From contig JANOQM010000033.1 in NCBI GenBank assembly GCA_031422295.1, positions 43,796 through 107,795 on the forward strand: DNA of 64,000 bases, written 5' to 3'. Both the position numbers and the translations under genes were made by a program. Positions 54,594-63,625 of this stretch are shown in pieces. This stretch comes from JANOMH01 sp031422295 (GTDB taxonomy: Bacteria; Pseudomonadota; Alphaproteobacteria; Rhodobacterales; Rhodobacteraceae). The notes under the pieces are model-generated. The model made no database searches. It was not told the DNA's origin and saw only the letters and a program-made list of their open reading frames with translations. The first letter of the stretch is position 1, and each line of letters starts with the position of its first letter.

Positions 54594-54715
54594 CCATCAC
54601 CCCGGGGAGGTTTTTTCCGAGGATGCCATGAGAACATGACTGGAACAAGTCGGAAAATATGTCCCAGAAGTTAAGGATTTGAAAATTTCGACGTACGAGT
54701 TGTTCCGGGGGGCTC

Positions 54716-54789
54716 TGGAGGCGAGTATCGGAATCGAACCGATCTTCACGGATTTGCAATCCGCTGCGTAACCTCTCCGCCAACTCGCC
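54716..54789 (-). tRNA. tRNA-Cys (GCA)
   Basis: Cloverleaf of 74 bases with encoded CCA. The acceptor stem GGCGAGT pairs with ACTCGCC, and the anticodon GCA lies at 54757-54755. T arm ATCGG-TTCGATT-CCGAT is intact. Confidence 0.96.
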
Positions 54790-54903
54790 AGAGCTGGCTT
54801 GTCGATAGGATCAGACGGGGCCCGCGTCAAGCGGGTATCATCGTGTCTTGTGGTGGCCAAGGGGCGGCCATAGGGTTTGCGGCGGGTCAAGCAGAGGTGC
54901 GAT

Positions 54904-56916
54904 ATGGCGACGGTCAAATGGGGTATCATCGGACCGGGGGCGATTGCGCATAACTTTGCCGATGGGCTGGCGCAGGCGCTCTCGGGCGAGCTGTTGGCGA
55001 TTGCCAGCCGCGATGCCGGACGGCGCAAGGATTTTGGCGATGCCTACGCGATTGCGGATGCCAAACGCTATGCCGCTTATGCCGGTATTCTGACCGATCC
55101 CGACATCGACGCCATCTATATTTCGACCCCGCACCCCTGGCATGCCGAACTATCGATCATGGCGTTGCGCGCAGGCAAGGCAGTTTTATGCGAAAAACCG
55201 GGTGGTCTGAACGCCGCCGAAGTGATCGCGGTGACCGAAGTCGCGGCTGATACCGGCCGGTTTTACATGGAAGCCTTCATGTACCGCTGCCATCCGCAAA
55301 TCGCCCGGGTTCTGGCGATTATTGGCGCGGGCGAGATCGGGCAGATCACGCATATCAAAACCCATTTCGGGTTCAACGCGCCGTTTTCCCCGGGGCATCG
55401 GCTGTATGATCCGGCCCTCGGCGGCGGTGGGATTCTGGATGTGGGCGGCTATCCGGTGTCGCTGGCGCGGCTGATTGCGGGGGCGGGGATCGGGCAGCCG
55501 TTTGATAATCCGGTGACGGTCAAAGGCAGCGGCCTGCTGGCCCCCACAGGTGTCGATGCTGTGGCCTATGGCCTGTTGGGATTTGCCAGCGGGATCACTG
55601 CCGAAATTGCCGTGGCAGTGGCCCGGACCATGGATAACCGGGCAATCATTGAGGGCACCAAAGGCCAGATCGTGATGGATGATCCGTGGGTGCCCGGGCG
55701 CAATGCCGGGCCGTCTGATGCGACCTTGCATATCATGGCAGACGGCCAGACCCGGACCGAGGTGCTGCGTCATGCCGAAATGCTGTTCGCGTTTGAGGCG
55801 GAAGCCGTCAGCCGGGCGATTGCGGCAGGGCTGCGCGAGGCGCCGCATCCGGCGGTCAGTCATGCCGACAGTATCGGCAATAACGAAGTGCTGGATAAAT
55901 GGCGGGCCGAATTGGGCGCGGTGGTCGTGGGCCAGACCCCGGCGACAATCCGGCGGCTGCCCGAAACCCTGCCGCCACATCGCGCGGCCATGCCGATGAT
56001 CCGGCTGGACGGCGTGGCCAAACCTGTCTCGAAACTGATCCTCGGCTGCGATAACCGCAACAATTTGGCCGATGGTGCGATCATCTGGGATGCTTGGGTC
56101 GAGGCGGGGGGGAATGCCTTTGACACCGGGTTTGTTTACGGCGGGGGATTGCATGAAACCGTGCTGGGCCAATGGATTGCAGCGCGTGGGGTCGCAGCCG
56201 ATATCGTGGTGATCGGCAAGGGTGCGCATACGCCCTATTGCCTGCCGGATGCGATTGGGGCGCAGTTGGATATCTCGCTGGACCGGCTGGGGGTAGCCCA
56301 AGTGCCGATTTACATCATGCACCGCGATAACCCGGATGTGCCGGTCGGTGAATTTGTCGATGCGCTGAACCGGCTGCACAGCGCGGGCAAGATCGGGATT
56401 TTCGGTGGGTCGAACTGGGCCCCCGACCGGATGAAGGCGGCCAATGCCTATGCGGCGGCAAACGGGCTGAAGCCGCTACGGATCATGAATAACAACCTGT
56501 CTTTGGCGGTGATGGAAAAGCCTGTATGGGCGGGATGCGTGACGTCCAACACACCAGAAACGCTGGATTATCTGGCCCAGACCCAGACCGTGCATCTGTC
56601 ATGGTCATCGCAGGCGCGGGGTTATTTTCTGCCCTTGGCCCTGCGGGCCCGGCTACCCGAAGATACCAGTCCGGAAACCTGCTTTGGTTCAATTGCCAAT
56701 GCCGAACGGCGACGCCGGGCAGAAATGCTGGCCGCAGAACGGGGCGTATCGGCGCATAATATCGCCACCGCCTGGGTGCTGGCGCAGCCGTTCCCGTCGT
56801 TGGCATTGATCGGGCCGCGCAGCCCGGGTGAAATTGCTTCGACCCTGCCCGGATTGGGCATTTTGCTTGGCGTAAATGAGGTCGCCTGGTTGAATCTGCA
56901 ACGCAACAGTCGCTAA
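54904..56916 (+). CDS. Gfo/Idh/MocA oxidoreductase-aldo/keto reductase fusion
   Basis: Protein of 670 residues made of two enzymes. Part 1 (about 1-340) is a Gfo/Idh/MocA dehydrogenase: Rossmann loop KWGIIGPGAIAHNFADGL and the EKP motif LCEKPGGLNAAE. Part 2 (about 350-670) is an aldo/keto reductase with the tetrad Asp-Tyr (AFDTGFVYGGG), Lys (VVIGKGAHT) and His (YIMHRDNP). A reductase pair on one chain may channel an NAD(P)-linked sugar or inositol intermediate. ATG 54904 follows AGAGGTG. No partner gene of a known pathway is adjacent. Confidence 0.9.
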   Translation: MATVKWGIIGPGAIAHNFADGLAQALSGELLAIASRDAGRRKDFGDAYAIADAKRYAAYAGILTDPDIDAIYISTPHPWHAELSIMALRAGKAVLCEKPGGLNAAEVIAVTEVAADTGRFYMEAFMYRCHPQIARVLAIIGAGEIGQITHIKTHFGFNAPFSPGHRLYDPALGGGGILDVGGYPVSLARLIAGAGIGQPFDNPVTVKGSGLLAPTGVDAVAYGLLGFASGITAEIAVAVARTMDNRAIIEGTKGQIVMDDPWVPGRNAGPSDATLHIMADGQTRTEVLRHAEMLFAFEAEAVSRAIAAGLREAPHPAVSHADSIGNNEVLDKWRAELGAVVVGQTPATIRRLPETLPPHRAAMPMIRLDGVAKPVSKLILGCDNRNNLADGAIIWDAWVEAGGNAFDTGFVYGGGLHETVLGQWIAARGVAADIVVIGKGAHTPYCLPDAIGAQLDISLDRLGVAQVPIYIMHRDNPDVPVGEFVDALNRLHSAGKIGIFGGSNWAPDRMKAANAYAAANGLKPLRIMNNNLSLAVMEKPVWAGCVTSNTPETLDYLAQTQTVHLSWSSQARGYFLPLALRARLPEDTSPETCFGSIANAERRRRAEMLAAERGVSAHNIATAWVLAQPFPSLALIGPRSPGEIASTLPGLGILLGVNEVAWLNLQRNSR

Positions 56917-57010
56917 GTTCTGATACGCCCTTGATTGGATCAACCGTTGCCCCCAACTCCGCGTTGTGGCATCACAAACCCATCCCAAACTGAACGAAAG
57001 AGTTTAGATC

Positions 57011-57664
57011 GTGGCAGATTATGAAACCCGCCGGACGATGATGGTTGACACGCAAGTGCGGCCTTCAGACGTCACCAAATTCCCGATCATCGAGGCGATG
57101 TTGCATGTCCCGCGCGAACGCTATCTGCCAGCCGCGCAGCGCGAAGTGGCTTATATGGGCGAAAATATTAACCTTGGCGGCGGGCGCGTAGCGCTGGATC
57201 CGCGCACTTTGGCCAAGCTGCTGGATGCATTGGATATTCAACCGCGCGATGTGGTTCTCGATCTGGCATGTGGGCTGGGCTATTCCACTGCCGTTATCGC
57301 CCGGCTGGCCGAATTTGTCGTGGCGGTTGAGGATAACGCCGCCCATGCGACACAGGCGCAGGTCAATCTGTCGGAAAATGGCGTCGATAATGCGGCGGTG
57401 AATGCGGGGCCATTGGCCGCCGGGGCCGCCAAATTGGGCCCTTATGATGTGATTATTCTGCAAGGTGCTGCGGTTCAGGTGCCGGACCCGATCCTGTCGC
57501 AACTCAAGGATGGCGGGCGGATTGGTGCAATATTTGCCGAAGGGGCCTTGGGAGTGGTGCGGATCGGGCATAAGTCTGCCGGACGGATCGACTGGCGCTT
57601 TGCGTTCAATGCCGGTGCCCCGGTGCTGACCGGGTTTGCGGCGACGGCAGGGTTCGTTCTTTGA
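57011..57664 (+). CDS. pcm: Protein-L-isoaspartate O-methyltransferase family protein
   Basis: Protein of 217 residues starting at GTG 57011 (GAAAGAG upstream). It repairs isoaspartyl residues by methylating them with SAM. PCMT blocks: the N-terminal VRPSDVTKFPIIEAMLHVPRE, the start of motif I VVLDLACGLGYSTAVIARL and the later DVIILQGAAVQVPDPIL. The canonical DGTG of motif I reads ACGL, so it is somewhat divergent. First of three co-oriented genes (pcm, TolC-type, PopZ-like), a combination often seen in alphaproteobacteria. Confidence 0.9.
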   Translation: MADYETRRTMMVDTQVRPSDVTKFPIIEAMLHVPRERYLPAAQREVAYMGENINLGGGRVALDPRTLAKLLDALDIQPRDVVLDLACGLGYSTAVIARLAEFVVAVEDNAAHATQAQVNLSENGVDNAAVNAGPLAAGAAKLGPYDVIILQGAAVQVPDPILSQLKDGGRIGAIFAEGALGVVRIGHKSAGRIDWRFAFNAGAPVLTGFAATAGFVL

Positions 57665-57711
57665 GATCTGGCAACACGTTATCAACGTAAAACAAGAAAC
57701 AGGCAGGGACG

Positions 57712-59082
57712 ATGAGTATGAGCATTTTCAAGGTCATCGCGGTTTCTACGCTGTCTTTGGGGCTGATGGTTCCCGCGTTATACGCCGAATCCCTGGCCGA
57801 TGCGCTGGCCGCCGGGTATGAAAACAGCGGCCTGCTGGAACAAAACCGCGCTCTGCTGCGGGCCGCTGACGAAGATGTCGCACTGGCCGTGTCGGCCTTG
57901 ATGCCGATTATCAGCTGGTCTGCGCAAGTCGGCGTACAAGACCGGTTTTCGGCGCAACAATCCTTTAGCGAAGAGGTCAACGCGTCAATCCAGATTTCTG
58001 CCGACCTGACCCTGTATGATGGCGGCGGCACGCAGCTGGCGATTGACGCGCAGAAAGAGCTCGTTCTGGCCACCCGTGAATCGCTGATCGTGGACGAACA
58101 GCAAGTGCTGTTGCGTGCGGTCGAGGCCTATATGAATGTCCGGCGGTCCTATGAATTCGTCAACCTGCGCGAAAGCAACACCCGCCTGATCACGCAGGAA
58201 CTGCGGGCCGCACAGGACCGGTTCGAAGTGGGCGAGGTGACCCGCACCGATGTGTCCCTGGCCGAGGCGCGGCTGGCCGCAGCCCGCAGCCAATTGTCCG
58301 CCGAACAAGGCGGTCTGGCCCGTGCTATCGCCGAATACGAGGCCGCGATTGGTGCCACCCCGCGCAGTCTTGATCCTGTCGGACCGGCCCCGGTGACCCA
58401 ATCCATCCCCGAAGCGGTCAACCTGGCCCTGCGTCAACACCCCGCGATCCGGCAGGCGCAGCATGCTGTTGCCGCCGCTGAACTGAATATCGCGCGGGCG
58501 GAAACAGCGATGCTGCCGACAGTGTCACTGAATGGGTCAGTGTCGGTCGATGATGATGTAAACGACGTGGAACGGTTGGGGCTGACTGTGACCGGGCCGA
58601 TCTATCAGGGCGGACGTTTGTCCAGCCAGGTGCGGCAGTTCATGGCCCGGCGCGATGCGTCGCGGGCCAATCTGCTGATTGTGGCGCAAGGGATTGAGCA
58701 GACTGTGCTTAATTCCTATTCCTTGCTCGAAGTCGCCCGCGCGAGCCGCGATGCGTCGGACCGGCAGGTCCGGGCCGCCACTGCAGCATTCGAAGGGATC
58801 CGCGAAGAGGCAACTTTGGGGGCCCGGACCACGCTGGATGTGCTGAATGCGGAACAGGAATTGCTGGATGCGCGGGCCAATCTGATTTCGGCGATGGTCG
58901 ATGAAACGGTGGCAAGCTACGCCGTGCTGTCCTCGATGGGTTTGTTGACCGCGCAGCATCTGGGGCTGAATGTGCAAGTCTATGATCCGGCAGCCTATTA
59001 TAATCTGGTCAAAGACGCCCCGACGATCCGGTCCGAGCAAGGGGCCGCACTGGACCGGGTGCTCGAGGCGATCAGCGATTGA
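57712..59082 (+). CDS. TolC-type outer membrane efflux/export protein
   Basis: Protein of 456 residues of the outer-membrane efflux family. A signal peptide of about 25 residues (MSMSIFKVIAVSTLS to ALYAES), then two structural repeats of long coiled helices: first half with RSYEFVNLRESNTRLITQEL, and RFEVGEVTRTDVSLAEARL; second half with EEATLGARTTLDVLNAEQEL. This is the channel for type I secretion and drug efflux. No inner-membrane partners are nearby, though the window encodes three RTX proteins 20 kb away that would need such a channel. Confidence 0.94.
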   Translation: MSMSIFKVIAVSTLSLGLMVPALYAESLADALAAGYENSGLLEQNRALLRAADEDVALAVSALMPIISWSAQVGVQDRFSAQQSFSEEVNASIQISADLTLYDGGGTQLAIDAQKELVLATRESLIVDEQQVLLRAVEAYMNVRRSYEFVNLRESNTRLITQELRAAQDRFEVGEVTRTDVSLAEARLAAARSQLSAEQGGLARAIAEYEAAIGATPRSLDPVGPAPVTQSIPEAVNLALRQHPAIRQAQHAVAAAELNIARAETAMLPTVSLNGSVSVDDDVNDVERLGLTVTGPIYQGGRLSSQVRQFMARRDASRANLLIVAQGIEQTVLNSYSLLEVARASRDASDRQVRAATAAFEGIREEATLGARTTLDVLNAEQELLDARANLISAMVDETVASYAVLSSMGLLTAQHLGLNVQVYDPAAYYNLVKDAPTIRSEQGAALDRVLEAISD

Positions 59083-59177
59083 ACCTGCCTGGACTTGATG
59101 GTTCAAATCCGCCCTATCGGTTGTGAAATCGTGCGAAAGGCGTTACACTGATCCCGAGGCGTGAAGCAGGATCAATA

Positions 59178-60086
59178 ATGTCCGACTCGGTTACTAATAT
59201 CGCAATCGAGGATGTCCTATCCTCAATCCGCAGACTTGTGTCCGAGGGCGACAGGCCCCGCCGGGCGGAAGGTTTGTCAGCTTTGGCACAGCCTGACCGG
59301 CCCCAGGTTGCCCCGGCAGTGCCGCTTGCTGCGGCAAACAATCCTTATTTGGTTGACAGATTCGTGCTGACCCCGGCGTTACGGGTGACAGGCAGGACGC
59401 CGCCAATCGCAGAGCCAACCACCGCCGCCAAGACGCTGACCCTTGTCGAAACAATCGCCCCAGTTGTGGCGTGGCTGCCCGATCCGCCGCAGATTTGGCC
59501 GGATCAAACTGCCGTTACGGCAGAACCCGCCGCCGAATCGCGTAGCAAACTGGAATTGCGGATTGCCGAGCTAGAGGCCGCTGTGACCCGGCAGGACGAT
59601 GACTGGGAACCCGATGGCAGCGAAGAAACGCCCGTTGTTGACTGGGCCAATACCCCGCCCGAAACCCTGATGTTTGCTAGCCGCGCCCATCCGGCGCTGA
59701 CGCCGCTAGACCTGGGCACCATGGCGCGGCGGATCACGCCGCTGGCGGATATTGGTGCTGACGCACCGCAACCCGAACCTGTGGCAGAGCTGGTATTCGC
59801 CGGTTTCCGTGACGTCCGGTCCGGGCCTGACGATGATATGCTTGGTAGTGCCGACCTTGCAGATGAACCCCTGCTGGGCAGGGAATTTTTGGGCGAACTG
59901 GCAGAAGATTTGCCTGTTTATCAGGATGATACCGGCCTGATTGACGAAGAAACCCTGCGCCGGTTGGTGATTGATATTGTCCGGCAGGAATTGCAGGGGC
60001 CAATGGGTGAACGCATTACTCGCAATGTCCGCAAACTGGTCCGGCGCGAGATTTACCGCGTGCTGGCCAGTCAGGAATTTGAATGA
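59178..60086 (+). CDS. PopZ-like (DUF2497) polar organising protein
   Basis: Protein of 302 residues. Only the ends look like PopZ: the N-terminal helix IEDVLSSIRRLVSEG and the C-terminal helices EETLRRLVIDIVRQELQGPM, then GERITRNVRKLVRREIYRVL. Between them lies a Pro- and acid-rich, disordered region (PDPPQIW, DDDWEPDGSEETPVVDW), as in Caulobacter PopZ. It should form a polar meshwork and anchor chromosome origins or cell-cycle factors. The middle of about 210 residues is longer than in Caulobacter. The last bases overlap convergent cobQ by 16 bp. Confidence 0.85.
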   Translation: MSDSVTNIAIEDVLSSIRRLVSEGDRPRRAEGLSALAQPDRPQVAPAVPLAAANNPYLVDRFVLTPALRVTGRTPPIAEPTTAAKTLTLVETIAPVVAWLPDPPQIWPDQTAVTAEPAAESRSKLELRIAELEAAVTRQDDDWEPDGSEETPVVDWANTPPETLMFASRAHPALTPLDLGTMARRITPLADIGADAPQPEPVAELVFAGFRDVRSGPDDDMLGSADLADEPLLGREFLGELAEDLPVYQDDTGLIDEETLRRLVIDIVRQELQGPMGERITRNVRKLVRREIYRVLASQEFE

Positions 60087-61537
60087 ACCTCGGCTGACAG
60101 CCGCAGGATTTCGTCGATATCCAGATGCGTTTCCAGATGCGCCGCCAATGCGTCCAGCGTCGCCTCGACGCCGGCGTTGTAACTGCTGACCGGGACAACT
60201 GCCCCTAGCCCCGCCAGATAGGCCGTCCGGAACGCATCCGCCGTGAACAGCCCGTGCAGATAGCAGCCTTTGACCCGCCCATCTGCGGATGCCGCCCCGT
60301 CGGTCCGGCCTGCAATGGCCAGCCATGCATTGGCCCGGTCCGGCCCATCGGTCTGGCCCAGATGAATTTCATAGCCCTGCACGGCATCGCCGGTGGGCAG
60401 ATAGGTCGCCGTGGTCAGCGCCAGCCGCTTTTCCGGTTTCATCACGGTGGTCACGTCCAGATGGCCCAGACCGGGAACTTTTGTGGGCGTCCCTTCGATC
60501 CCTTCGGGGTCGTCGATCCATGCCCCAAGCATCTGATAACCACCACAAATTCCCAAAACCTGCCCACCGCGCCGGATATGGGCGGCAAGGTCTATATCCC
60601 AGCCTTGGGCACGGAAATGCGCCAGATCGGCGATGGTGGATTTGGACCCGGGGATCAGAATGAGATCGGCATCGCCCGGCAACGGGCGGCCAGCGGTAAT
60701 GATCTCAACACTGACGCCGGGTTCGGCCGACAGCGGGTCAAGATCGTCGAAATTGGCGATCCGGTTGAGCCGGGGGACAGCAATTTTCAGGCCGCTGGTT
60801 TTGGGGCGCGATATGATGTCCATCACATCCTCGGCGGGCAGTTTCCAGGCATCGGCGAACCATGGGATAATCCCCAAGGGGGTCCAGCCGGTGCGGGCGG
60901 CGATAAACTGCATACCGTCGGAAAACAGGTTAGGATCGCCCCGGAACTTGTTGATTGCAAAGGCTTTGATCAGGGCTTGGTCAGCCGGGGGCAAGACAAC
61001 GTGAGTGCCCACTAACTGTGCAATCACCCCGCCCCGATCGATATCGCCGATCAGGATGACCGGCACCTGTGCGGCCTCGGCAAAGCCCATATTGGCTATA
61101 TCGCCCGCGCGCAGGTTCACCTCGGCGGGGCTGCCCGCGCCTTCGATCAGGATCAGGTCGCGCCCCTGTGTCAGCCGATAAAAACTATCCATAACATGGG
61201 GTAACAGGGTGTTCTTCATGCGACCATAGTCGCGCGCCTTCAGCGTCGCAAAGCGTTTGCCCTGCACGATGACCTGTGCCCCGGTATCAGATTCCGGTTT
61301 CAGCAGCACCGGGTTCATATCGGTCAGCGGCTCCAGCCCGCAGGCCAGCGCCTGCAGCGCCTGTGCCCGGCCAATTTCGCCGCCATCGGCAGTCACCGCG
61401 GCGTTGTTCGACATATTCTGCGGCTTGAACGGCGCCACGGACAGCCCCCGCCGGACGCAGGCCCGCGCCAGCCCCGCCACCAGCATGGATTTGCCGACAT
61501 TCGAGCCAGCGCCTTGGATCATAATGGCTTTTGTCAT
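60071..61537 (-). CDS. cobQ: Cobyric acid synthase CobQ
   Basis: Protein of 488 residues that amidates the corrin ring at four side chains with glutamine and ATP. N-terminal P-loop QGAGSNVGKSMLVAGLA, then FKPQNMSNNAAV and ILIGDIDRGG; C-terminal glutaminase with GICGGYQMLG, which holds the catalytic Cys, and the His near the end. It is complete and typical in length. It stands alone here: other cob genes are not in the window. A strong terminator lies just upstream (61562-61593), and I saw no B12 riboswitch in the 143 bp between. Confidence 0.95.
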   Translation of the reverse strand: MTKAIMIQGAGSNVGKSMLVAGLARACVRRGLSVAPFKPQNMSNNAAVTADGGEIGRAQALQALACGLEPLTDMNPVLLKPESDTGAQVIVQGKRFATLKARDYGRMKNTLLPHVMDSFYRLTQGRDLILIEGAGSPAEVNLRAGDIANMGFAEAAQVPVILIGDIDRGGVIAQLVGTHVVLPPADQALIKAFAINKFRGDPNLFSDGMQFIAARTGWTPLGIIPWFADAWKLPAEDVMDIISRPKTSGLKIAVPRLNRIANFDDLDPLSAEPGVSVEIITAGRPLPGDADLILIPGSKSTIADLAHFRAQGWDIDLAAHIRRGGQVLGICGGYQMLGAWIDDPEGIEGTPTKVPGLGHLDVTTVMKPEKRLALTTATYLPTGDAVQGYEIHLGQTDGPDRANAWLAIAGRTDGAASADGRVKGCYLHGLFTADAFRTAYLAGLGAVVPVSSYNAGVEATLDALAAHLETHLDIDEILRLSAEVHSNS

Positions 61538-61561
61538 CAGCGCGGTTCCCGGGTCACATGC

Positions 61562-61593
61562 AAAACGCGGCCCCGAGCAGAGGGCCGCGTTTT
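61562..61593 (-). terminator. Intrinsic terminator, 12-bp stem
   Basis: AAAACGCGGCCC-CGAGCAGA-GGGCCGCGTTTT, a perfect 12-bp stem with an 8-base loop and flanking A and T tracts. It lies after the small gene at 61681-62004 and before cobQ, so it ends that transcript and insulates cobQ. The symmetric tails let it work both ways. Confidence 0.85.
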
Positions 61594-61680
61594 GAAGTCG
61601 TCCATCCGGACGGTCGTATCAGCGGATCTTAACGATGAGCACTCAACCTGACAGATATGCAGGTCATCTACACCGCCATC

Positions 61681-62004
61681 TTATGCTGCTTGTGCGTCCA
61701 GTTCGGCCGCATGACGGCGTTCGCTTTCTTCGCGCGACAAAGCGACGGAGGTGCGCACACCTTTGCCGACAAAATCCATCAGGCCGGTGACCACCCGTTC
61801 GTTCGGGTCGATCCCGGCGCAAGACAATACTTCACGGCCGTCCCGCGACCGCGCCCAGCGGGCGATCTGTTCCGGGCCGTTGCCATATTTCTTGTCATCA
61901 GCGATGGCATCATCCAGCGCCGCCAGAACCACGGCCGCAAATAGCTTACGGGCACGGTTGCCTTGCTCGTTATTATAGGCCGTGCCGTCCACGAAATCTC
62001 GCAT
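61681..62004 (-). CDS. Small conserved Rhodobacterales protein (DUF6280-like)
   Basis: Protein of 107 residues, mainly helical: RDFVDGTAYNNEQGNRARKL, then FAAVVLAALDDAIADDKKYG and a basic/acidic end SREESERRHAAE. I remember near-identical proteins across Rhodobacterales with unknown function, so I treat it as a conserved family. The second ATG (62004) has the better spacing to AGGAAG than the first. Ends at the terminator described above. Function not known. Confidence 0.85.
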   Translation of the reverse strand: MRDFVDGTAYNNEQGNRARKLFAAVVLAALDDAIADDKKYGNGPEQIARWARSRDGREVLSCAGIDPNERVVTGLMDFVGKGVRTSVALSREESERRHAAELDAQAA

Positions 62005-62229
62005 CATTCTTCCTTTTGTTTTTCGCTCTTGTGCTTTGTGGCGTGGGCGGAATATGCAGATTTTGTGACGATTCGGGGCGGCTCATTTGGAATGCCTCCC
62101 ATGCGCCAGACGCATAGCTTCGTCACTGAAAATCCGATATTTAGTCGCCTTGTCAGGGCTGCTACCCCGATATATAGGGTCAGTCATCCGGCGATCAAGA
62201 TTTTGCCATAATTCAGTCACAGTAGAGCC

Positions 62230-62793
62230 ATGCCAAAGATCAACGGAAACGAGATTCGCCCCGGATATGTCCTTGAACATGACGGCGGCCTGTGGGTGGC
62301 GGTTAAAACCGACCATGTCAAACCCGGCAAGGGCGGTGCTTTTGCCCAGGTCGAGCTGAAAAACCTGCGCGATGGCCGCAAGCTGAACGAACGGTTCCGG
62401 TCGGTGGACAAGGTTGAACAAGTGTCGCTGGAGCGCAAGGATCAGACTTTTCTGTTCGAGGCGGATGATATGCTGACCTTTATGGACAGCGTGACCTATG
62501 AACAAATGGCCCTGCCCGCCGATTTGCTGGGCGACCGCCGCCCGTTTTTGCAAGATGGCATGATGGTGCATATCGAATATTACGGCGATGAGGCGCTGAA
62601 TATGCGCCTGCCAATCAAGGTGACCTGTACTGTGGTCGATACCGAACCGGTGCAAAAGGGTCAGACTGCGGCCAATAGTTTTAAGCCTGCGATACTGGAT
62701 AATGGTGTGCGCGTGATGATCCCGCCGTTTGTCGGCACCGATGAAAAGATCATCGTGAATACCGAATTGTTTGAATATGTCGAGCGGGCCTGA
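62230..62793 (+). CDS. efp: Elongation factor P
   Basis: Translation factor of 187 residues that helps ribosomes through polyproline runs. Domain I carries the modified-lysine loop VKPGKGGAF with Lys34 at the tip, domain II and III the OB folds, and the C-terminal signature TVVDTEPVQKGQTAANSFKP. Complete and ordinary. Its last 17 bases overlap the start of the next gene, so the two are coupled. The 225 bp upstream are AT-rich and should hold the promoter. Confidence 0.96.
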   Translation: MPKINGNEIRPGYVLEHDGGLWVAVKTDHVKPGKGGAFAQVELKNLRDGRKLNERFRSVDKVEQVSLERKDQTFLFEADDMLTFMDSVTYEQMALPADLLGDRRPFLQDGMMVHIEYYGDEALNMRLPIKVTCTVVDTEPVQKGQTAANSFKPAILDNGVRVMIPPFVGTDEKIIVNTELFEYVERA

Positions 62794-63625
62794 TCTGAAC
62801 CCGGTCCAGCGCGACGCGATTATTGAAATCGTCCGGGCTGCGGCCCGCGATTGCATCCTGCCCCGGTTTCAACGGCTGGCCCCGGCAGATGTGTCCACCA
62901 AATCCGGCCCGTCCGATCTGGTCACTTTGGCCGATACTGAGGCCGAGGCGCAGATGACCGCAGCCTTGCGCGATTTGTTGCCCGCTGCCGTCGTGGTGGG
63001 CGAAGAGGCGATTGCCGCTGATCCGGCCCTGCGCGGGTCCATCGGCACGGCCGATCTGGCGGTCATTCTGGACCCGGTCGATGGTACGTGGAACTTTGCC
63101 AAGGGCCTGCCGCTGTTCGGCGTCATTCTGGCGGTGACGGTGCGCGCACGCCCGGTGCTGGGTGTGCTGTACGAGCCGGTGATGGATGACTGGATTATCG
63201 CCACGGCCGAAGGTCCGGCAGAACTGGTGATGGCGGATGGCACCACACGGACGCTGCGCACATCGACCCAGACCAAGCCGGGCGCGATGGTAGGTTATGT
63301 GCCGCTGGGCCTGATGCCCCGCAAGCACCGCGAGGCGATGGTGGCTGAATTTCCAGAGTTTGGCCGGATCACATCATTGCGCTGTGCCTGTCATGAATAC
63401 CGCATGGTCACATTGGGCCATGCCGAATTTGCGTTAAGCGGCCCGACCCCACATGCCTGGGATCATGCCGCAGGGGTGCTGTGCGTGCAACGCGCGGGTG
63501 GCGTGGCCCGCATGCTGGATGGGTCCTTGTATGACGCCGGGATCACCAAGGGCTATGTGCTCAGCGCCGCGTCCGAAGCAGTTTGGGCCAAGCTGGCCGC
63601 CAAGTTTGCGTTTCTGCTGGACTGA
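62777..63625 (+). CDS. Inositol monophosphatase family protein
   Basis: Protein of 282 residues. Metal motifs of the family: GEEAIAAD (Glu), ILDPVDGTWNFAKGLPLFG, the hallmark, and the late WDHAAGVLCVQRAGG. It may dephosphorylate inositol phosphates, histidinol phosphate or similar. I chose ATG 62777 over the TTG two codons upstream. It overlaps efp and its TGA overlaps the ATG of the VOC gene by one base, so three genes run on one transcript. Confidence 0.92.
   Translation: MSSGPDLNPVQRDAIIEIVRAAARDCILPRFQRLAPADVSTKSGPSDLVTLADTEAEAQMTAALRDLLPAAVVVGEEAIAADPALRGSIGTADLAVILDPVDGTWNFAKGLPLFGVILAVTVRARPVLGVLYEPVMDDWIIATAEGPAELVMADGTTRTLRTSTQTKPGAMVGYVPLGLMPRKHREAMVAEFPEFGRITSLRCACHEYRMVTLGHAEFALSGPTPHAWDHAAGVLCVQRAGGVARMLDGSLYDAGITKGYVLSAASEAVWAKLAAKFAFLLD

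Noticed and set aside
55186..56379. Long antisense frame over the reductase fusion
   Set aside because: Histidine- and arginine-rich composition typical of antisense shadows; no motif.
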